Assembly: GCF_900700375.1 (NCBI RefSeq)
Contig: NW_021629817.1
Span: forward strand, 1 to 64,000
Origin: Denticeps clupeoides
Lineage: Eukaryota; Chordata; Actinopteri; Clupeiformes; Denticipitidae
Length of the DNA stretch: 64,000 bases
Direction of reading: 5' to 3'
A program made the position numbers and the translations under genes. The first letter of the stretch is position 1. Each line of letters begins with the position of its first letter. Shown here in pieces: positions 58,607-64,000 of this stretch. The notes under the pieces were generated by a model, which saw nothing but the letters and a program-made list of their open reading frames with translations, was not told the origin of the DNA and ran no database searches.

Positions 58607-58724
58607 GCTTACGGACATGCCAGCTGAAGATTGCCCAATCTTGTCTGATCTCAGAAGCTAAGAAGGCTTGGGCCTGGTTAGTACTTGGATGGGAGACTAC
58701 ATGGGAATGCCAGGTGCTGTAAGC
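58607..58724 (+). rRNA. 5S rRNA, copy 5 (type a)
   Basis: 118 nt with both ends complementary (GCTTAC/GTAAGC). Type a is marked by ACATGGGAATGCCAGG near the 3' end. Confidence 0.82.
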
Positions 58725-58990
58725 TTTAACTATTGTAAAACTTTTAAAATGAAAGTATTTACATCACTTTGTTAACTTTTTTTAAAGTAAGTTAAGGGTT
58801 ATTTTCTTTCTTTGGTATGTTTTCCCGCCTTTTTTTCTTTTTTTTTTTTTTTTTAAACTTCTCTTCAGGTTTCTTTGTCTGTGTGTGCTCTACAACGATC
58901 ATTCACAGGCTTGGCTATGGAGTGGAGTGGAGCTGAATCGATTAGGTGGGGTTTTCCAGCCCTCGGCCTTCAGGTGCTATGCACCCTGAT

Positions 58991-59112
58991 GTCAATTTAA
59001 TATCTGATACGTCATATTAAGCGGATTTTTAGAACAGGGAGTCGGCAATAGGGCCTGCTCCATCCGCTCCATTCATCGACCCAGTATTGCATTGCCTCTA
59101 GAAGGTGTGCAC
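58991..59112 (+). pseudogene. U2 snRNA-derived sequence, copy 2
   Basis: TTTAATATCTGATAC, GGATTTTTAGAACAGGGAG, CATCGACCCAGTATTGCAT and GGTGTGCAC in U2 order. Stem IIa is mostly missing. A GTTTTGAAAATAAAAG stretch ~10 bp downstream resembles a snRNA 3' box. Confidence 0.72.
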
Positions 59113-59259
59113 TTTATTTGTTGTTTTGAAAATAAAAGCTTACCACTCCAACTTTTTGCCTTTTCTCCATCATAATTTGACAGTAAAGCGGGAGTTTTCA
59201 CTCTTTGATATGTGTTCAAGCCCCTTTGGTTTAAAGTTCAAGATTTTCAAGCAGACTTT

Positions 59260-59376
59260 GTGTACGGACAAACCAGCTGAAGAATGCCCAATCTTGTCAG
59301 ATCTCAGAAGCTAAGAAGGCTTGGGCTGGTTATTACTTGGATGGGAGACTTCCTGGGAATACCAGGTGCTGTAAGC
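59260..59376 (+). rRNA. 5S rRNA, copy 6 (type b)
   Basis: 117 nt. Type b: GTGTACGGACAAACC start, TTATTACTTGG in the middle, and TCCTGGGAATACCAGG near the end. One C is missing in GGGCTGG. The start no longer pairs perfectly with the end. Confidence 0.75.
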
Positions 59377-59539
59377 TTTAACTATTGAAAAACTTTTCAA
59401 ATGAAAGTATTTACATGGCTTTGTTAGCTTTTTTTTGCCTTTTCTCCATCATAATTTGACAGTAAAGCGGGAGTTTTCGCACTTTATAATGTTTTCAAAG
59501 CCCTTTTGGTTTAAAGTTCAAGATTTTCAAGCAGAGTTT

Positions 59540-59657
59540 GTGTACGGACAAACCAGCTGAAGAATGCCCAATCTTGTCTGATCTCAGAAGCTAAGAAGGC
59601 TTGGGCCTGGTTATTACTTGGATGGGAGACTACCTGGGAATACCAGGTGCTGTAAGC
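59540..59657 (+). rRNA. 5S rRNA, copy 7 (type b)
   Basis: 118 nt, type b with ACCTGGGAATACC. It is the extra gene of the expanded unit. Confidence 0.78.
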
Positions 59658-59818
59658 TTTAACTATTGAAAAACTTTTCAAATGAAAGTATTTACATGGC
59701 TTTGTTAGCTTTTTTTGCCTTTTCTCCATCATAATTTGACAGTAAAGCGGGAGTTTTCGCACTTTATAATGTTTTCAAAGCCCTTTTGTTTAAAGTCCAA
59801 GATTTTCAAGCAGAGTTT

Positions 59819-59936
59819 GCTTACGGACATGCCAGCTGAAGATTGCCCAATCTTGTCTGATCTCAGAAGCTAAGAAGGCTTGGCCCTGGTTAGTACTTGG
59901 ATGGGAGACTACATGGGAATGCCAGGTGCTGTAAGC
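59819..59936 (+). rRNA. 5S rRNA, copy 8 (type a)
   Basis: 118 nt with complementary ends. TTGGCCCTGG instead of TTGGGCCTGG. Confidence 0.8.
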
Positions 59937-60206
59937 TTTAACTATTGTAAAACTTTTAAAATGAAAGTATTTACATCACTTTGTTAACTTTTTTTAAAGT
60001 AAGTTAAGGGGTATTTTCTTTCTTTGGTATGTTTTCCCGCCTTTTTTCTTTTTTTTTTTTTTTTTTTTTTAAACTTCTCTTCAGGTTTCTTTGTCTGTGT
60101 GTGCTCTACAACGATCATTCACAGGCTTGGCTATGGAGTGGAGTGGAGCTGAATCGATTAGGTGGGGTTTTCCAGCCCTCGGCCTTCAGGTGCTACGCAC
60201 CCTGAT

Positions 60207-60328
60207 GTCAATTTAATATCTGATATGTCATATTAAGCGGATTTTTAGAACAGGGAGTCGGCAATAGGGCCTGCTCCATCCGCTCCATTCATCGACCCAG
60301 TATTGCATTGCCTCTAGAAGGTGTGCAC
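60207..60328 (+). pseudogene. U2 snRNA-derived sequence, copy 3
   Basis: Same form as copy 2 apart from single substitutions. Sm-like ATTTTTAG kept. Confidence 0.72.
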
Positions 60329-60475
60329 TTTATTTGTTGTTTTGAAAATAAAAGCTTACCACTCCAACTTTTTGCCTTTTCTCCATCATAATTTGACAGT
60401 AAAGCGGGAGTTTTCACTCTTTGATATGTGTTCAAGCCCCTTTGGTTTAAAGTTCAAGATTTTCAAGCAGAGTTT

Positions 60476-60593
60476 GTGTACGGACAAACCAGCTGAAGAA
60501 TGCCCAATCTTGTCAGATCTCAGAAGCTAAGAAGGCTTGGGCCTGGTTATTACTTGGATGGGAGACTTCCTGGGAATACCAGGTGCTGTAAGC
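60476..60593 (+). rRNA. 5S rRNA, copy 9 (type b)
   Basis: 118 nt, type b with the TTCCTGGG variant. Confidence 0.77.
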
Positions 60594-60754
60594 TTTAACT
60601 ATTGAAAAACTTTTCAAATGAAAGTATTTACATGGCTTTGTTAGCTTTTTTTGCCTTTTCTCCATCATAATTTGACAGTAAAGCGGGAGTTTTCGCACTT
60701 TATAATGTTTTCAAAGCCCTTTTGTTTAAAGTCCAAGATTTTCAAGCAGAGTTT

Positions 60755-60872
60755 GCTTACGGACATGCCAGCTGAAGAATGCCCAATCTTGTCTGATCTC
60801 AGAAGCTAAGAAGGCTTGGGCCTGGTTAGTACTTGGATGGGAGACTACATGGGAATGCCAGGTGCTGTAAGC
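60755..60872 (+). rRNA. 5S rRNA, copy 10 (type a)
   Basis: 118 nt with complementary ends. Confidence 0.82.
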
Positions 60873-61144
60873 TTTAACTATTGTAAAACTTTTAAAATGA
60901 AAGTATTTACATCACTTTGTTAACTTTTTTTAAAGTAAGTTAAGGGGTATTTTCTTTCTTTGGTATGTTTTCCCGCCTTTTTTCTTTTTTTTTTTTTTTT
61001 TTTTTTTTAAACTTCTCTTCAGGTTTCTTTGTCTGTGTGTGCTCTACAACGATCATTCACAGGCTTGGCTATGGAGTGGAGTGGAGCTGAATCGATTAGG
61101 TGGGGTTTTCCAGCCCTCGGCCTTCAGGTGCTACGCACCCTGAT

Positions 61145-61266
61145 GTCAATTTAATATCTGATATGTCATATTAAGCGGATTTTTAGAACAGGGAGTCGGC
61201 AATAGGGCCTGCTCCATCCGCTCCATTCATCGACCCAGTATTGCATTGCCTCTAGAAGGTGTGCAC
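61145..61266 (+). pseudogene. U2 snRNA-derived sequence, copy 4
   Basis: Matches copy 3 almost exactly. Confidence 0.72.
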
Positions 61267-61411
61267 TTTATTTGTTGTTTGAAAATAAAAGCTTACCACT
61301 CCAACTTTTTGCCTTTTCTCCATCATAATTTGACAGTAAAGCGGGAGTTTTCACTCTTTGATATGTGTTCAAGCCCCTTTGGTTTAAAGGTCAAGATTTC
61401 AAGCAGAGTTT

Positions 61412-61529
61412 GTGTACGGACAAACCAGCTGAAGAATGCCCAATCTTGTCAGATCTCAGAAGCTAAGAAGGCTTGGGCCTGGTTATTACTTGGATGGGAG
61501 ACTTCCTGGGAATACCAGGTGCTGTAAGC
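61412..61529 (+). rRNA. 5S rRNA, copy 11 (type b)
   Basis: 118 nt, type b. Confidence 0.77.
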
Positions 61530-61687
61530 TTTAACTATTGAAAAACTTTTCAAATGAAAGTATTTACATGGCTTTGTTAGCTTTTTTGCCTTTTTTCCAT
61601 CATAATTTGACAGTAAAGCGGGAGTTTTCGCACTTTATAATGTTTCAAAGCCCTTTTGTTTAAAGTCCAAGATTTTCAAGCAGAGTT

Positions 61688-61812
61688 GCTTACGGGACAT
61701 GCCAGCTGAAGAATGCCCAATCTTGTCTGATCTCAGAAGCTAAGAAGGCTTGGGCCTGGTTAGTACTGTGGATTGGGGGAGACTACAGTGGGAATGGCCA
61801 GGTGCTGTAAGC
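61688..61812 (+). rRNA. 5S rRNA, copy 12, disturbed (type a)
   Basis: 125 nt because of several extra bases (for example TACGGGAC and GATTGGGGGAG). It lies beside the gap, so poor read consensus is the likely reason. Confidence 0.65.
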
Positions 61813-61942
61813 TTGAACTATTGTAAAATTTTAAAATGAAAGTATTTACATCACTTGTTAACTTTTTTAAAGTAAGTTAAGGGGTATTTTCTTTTCTTTG
61901 GTATGTTTTCCCCTTTACCCGCCTTTTTTTTTTTTTTTTTTT

Positions 61943-62442
61943 NNNNNNNNNNNNNNNNNNNNNNNNNNNNNNNNNNNNNNNNNNNNNNNNNNNNNNNNNN
62001 NNNNNNNNNNNNNNNNNNNNNNNNNNNNNNNNNNNNNNNNNNNNNNNNNNNNNNNNNNNNNNNNNNNNNNNNNNNNNNNNNNNNNNNNNNNNNNNNNNNN
62101 NNNNNNNNNNNNNNNNNNNNNNNNNNNNNNNNNNNNNNNNNNNNNNNNNNNNNNNNNNNNNNNNNNNNNNNNNNNNNNNNNNNNNNNNNNNNNNNNNNNN
62201 NNNNNNNNNNNNNNNNNNNNNNNNNNNNNNNNNNNNNNNNNNNNNNNNNNNNNNNNNNNNNNNNNNNNNNNNNNNNNNNNNNNNNNNNNNNNNNNNNNNN
62301 NNNNNNNNNNNNNNNNNNNNNNNNNNNNNNNNNNNNNNNNNNNNNNNNNNNNNNNNNNNNNNNNNNNNNNNNNNNNNNNNNNNNNNNNNNNNNNNNNNNN
62401 NNNNNNNNNNNNNNNNNNNNNNNNNNNNNNNNNNNNNNNNNN
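61943..62442. other. Assembly gap of exactly 500 N
   Basis: The round number indicates a gap of unknown true length. It starts inside a T-run and separates two oppositely oriented halves of the 5S cluster. Confidence 0.99.
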
Positions 62443-62533
62443 GCTTTACTGTCAAATTATGATGGCGAAAAGGCAAAAAAAGCTAACAAAGCCATGTAAA
62501 TACTTTCATTTGAAAAGTTTTTCAATAGTTAAA

Positions 62534-62651
62534 GCTTACAGCACCTGGTATTCCCAGGTAGTCTCCCATCCAAGTAATAACCAGGCCCAAGCCTTCTTAG
62601 CTTCTGAGATCAGACAAGATTGGGCATTCTTCAGCTGGTTTGTCCGTACGC
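62534..62651 (-). rRNA. 5S rRNA, copy 13 (type b)
   Basis: 118 nt on the minus strand with a GCGTACGGAC start. Confidence 0.78.
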
Positions 62652-62813
62652 AAACTCTGCTTGAAAATCTTGAACTTTAAACCAAAAGGGCTTTGAAAAC
62701 ATTATAAAGTGCGAAAACTCCCGCTTTACTGTCAAATTATGATGGCGAAAAGGCAAAAAAAGCTAACAAAGCCATGTAAATACTTTCATTTGAAAAGTTT
62801 TTCAATAGTTAAA

Positions 62814-62931
62814 GCTTACAGCACCTGGTATTCCCAGGAAGTCTCCCATCCAAGTAATAACCAGGCCCAAGCCTTCTTAGCTTCTGAGATCTGACAAGAT
62901 TGGGCATTCTTCAGCTGGTTTGTCCGTACAC
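62814..62931 (-). rRNA. 5S rRNA, copy 14 (type b)
   Basis: 118 nt with a GTGTACGGAC start. It carries the TTCCTGGG and TTGTCAGATC variants also seen in copies 6, 9 and 11. Confidence 0.78.
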
Positions 62932-63080
62932 AAACTCTGCTTGAAAATCTTGAACTTTAAACCAAAGGGGCTTGAACACATATCAAAGAGTGAAAACTCC
63001 CGCTTTACTCTCAAATTATGATGGAGAAAAGGCAAAAAGTTGGAGTGGTAAGCTTTTATTTTCAAAACAACAAATAAAGT

Positions 63081-63202
63081 GCACACCTTCTAGAGGCAAT
63101 GCAATACTGGGTCGATGAATGGAGCGGATGGAGCAGGCCCTATTGCCGACTCCCTGTTCTAAAAATCCGCTTAATATGACATATCAGATATTAAATTGAC
63201 AT
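63081..63202 (-). pseudogene. U2 snRNA-derived sequence, copy 5
   Basis: Mirror image of copies 2-4, with the same segments in U2 order on the minus strand. Confidence 0.72.
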
Positions 63203-63472
63203 CAGGGTGCTTAGCACCTGAAGGCCGAGGGCTGGAAAACCCCACCTAATCGATTCAGCTCCACTCCACTCCATAGCCAAGCCTGTGAATGATCGTTGTA
63301 GAGCACACACAGACAAAGAAACCTGAAGAGAAGTTTAAAAAAAAAAAAAAAAAAAAAAAAGAAAAAAGGCGGGAAAACATACCAAAGAAAGAAAATACCC
63401 CTTAACTTACTTTAAAAAAAGTTAACAAAGTGATGTAAATACTTTCATTTTAAAAGTTTTACAATAGTTAAA

Positions 63473-63590
63473 GCTTACAGCACCTGGCATTCCCATGTAG
63501 TCTCCCATCCAAGTACTAACCAGGCCCAAGCCTTCTTAGCTTCTGAGATCAGACAAGATTGGGCATTCTTCAGCTGGCATGTCCGTAAGC
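63473..63590 (-). rRNA. 5S rRNA, copy 15 (type a)
   Basis: 118 nt with complementary ends and the ACATGGGAATGCCAGG type a mark. Confidence 0.82.
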
Positions 63591-63751
63591 AAACTCTGCT
63601 TGAAAATCTTGGACTTTAAACAAAAGGGCTTTGAAAACATTATAAAGTGCGAAAACTCCCGCTTTACTATCAAATTATGATGGAGAAAAGGCAAAAAAAA
63701 ATAACAAAGCCATGTAAATACTTTCATTTGAAAAGTTTTTCAATAGTTAAA

Positions 63752-63869
63752 GCTTACAGCACCTGGTATTCCCAGGTAGTCTCCCATCCAAGTAATAACC
63801 AGGCCCAAGCCTTCTTAGCTTCTGAGATCAGACAAGATTGGGCATTCTTCAGCTGGTTTGTCCGTACGC
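63752..63869 (-). rRNA. 5S rRNA, copy 16 (type b)
   Basis: 118 nt with a GCGTACGGAC start and ACCTGGGAATACC near the end. Confidence 0.78.
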
Positions 63870-64000
63870 AAACTCTGCTTGAAAATCTTGAACTTTAAAC
63901 CAAAAGGGCTTTGAAAACATTATAAAGTGCGAAAACTCCCGCTTTACTGTCAAATTATGATGGCGAAAAGGCAAAAAAAGCTAACAAAGCCATGTAAATA

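Larger units (their letters stand above)
57350..64000. repeat. 5S rRNA / U2-like repeat cluster
   Basis: Repeats of 5S genes at ~280 bp spacing, grouped into ~936 bp units (two 5S genes plus a U2-derived segment). One unit is expanded to ~1216 bp with three 5S genes (from 59260). Orientation is minus at 57.35-57.7 kb, plus at 58.1-61.8 kb, and minus again after the gap. Spacers share a common AT-rich sequence, with T-runs at about 58838, 60047 and 60984 and an A-run at about 63338. I see no protein-coding gene. Confidence 0.92.

Noticed and set aside
58860-58985. U1 or U5 snRNA in the 5S spacer (GGTGGGGTTTTCCAG, TTCTCTTCAGG)
   Set aside because: Only short stretches match. The order and remaining sequence do not follow U1 or U5, so I kept only the U2 call.
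61877-62680. Open frames of ~200-260 codons over the gap
   Set aside because: They consist mostly of unknown bases across 500 N.

Overview
The window looks like a stretch of fish (teleost-like) nuclear genome made almost entirely of tandem repeats of RNA genes, with no ordinary host protein-coding gene. The evidence is a vertebrate-type nuclear tRNA-Gln/tRNA-Ser array, 5S rRNA genes linked to U2 snRNA-like sequence, and a Y-box protein (YB-1) segment of vertebrate type. I infer the fish assignment; no single sequence here proves a species.

Region 1 (1-57350) is a head-to-tail array of a ~1.89 kb monomer. There are 19 monomers, plus a partial one at the left edge and a scrambled one at the right. 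Each monomer carries three well-formed tRNA genes on the + strand, in the order tRNA-Gln(CTG), tRNA-Gln(TTG), tRNA-Ser(TGA). It also carries four recognisable tRNA relics (two Gln-like, two Ser-like). Each monomer therefore descends from a denser cluster of about seven tRNA loci.

Region 2 is nested in region 1: four copies of one 5.2 kb retroviral fossil on the minus strand, at 10233-15422, 21098-26286, 31960-37127 and 42811-48007. All four sit at the same monomer position, ~35 bp past a tRNA-Gln(TTG), with the same CTGG flanks. One insertion was therefore multiplied with three monomers as a ~10.86 kb higher-order repeat. The element has paired ~384 bp LTRs, a primer-binding site, a leader with tandem hairpins, a gag-like region with two zinc knuckles, and an env remnant. 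It has no recognisable pol. Between gag and env lies an intronless copy of most of a YBX1 messenger RNA, including 3' UTR-like sequence ending at an A-tract. This is the architecture of a transducing retrovirus that captured a host gene, and it is the most striking object in the window. All copies are broken.

Region 3 (57350-64000) is a 5S rRNA cluster with about 280 bp spacing inside ~936 bp units. Each unit also holds a U2 snRNA-derived segment. Orientation flips near 57.7-58.1 kb and again across a gap of exactly 500 N (61943-62442). The tRNA array joins this cluster through a tRNA-Gln fragment fused directly to a 5S fragment.

Functionally, the intact tRNA and 5S copies would be RNA polymerase III genes for translation. 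Unequal exchange appears to be the main force shaping the region. The stretch ~31.3-42.8 kb, the first ~700 bp and the bases beside the gap have many single-base length differences, which look at least partly like assembly noise.
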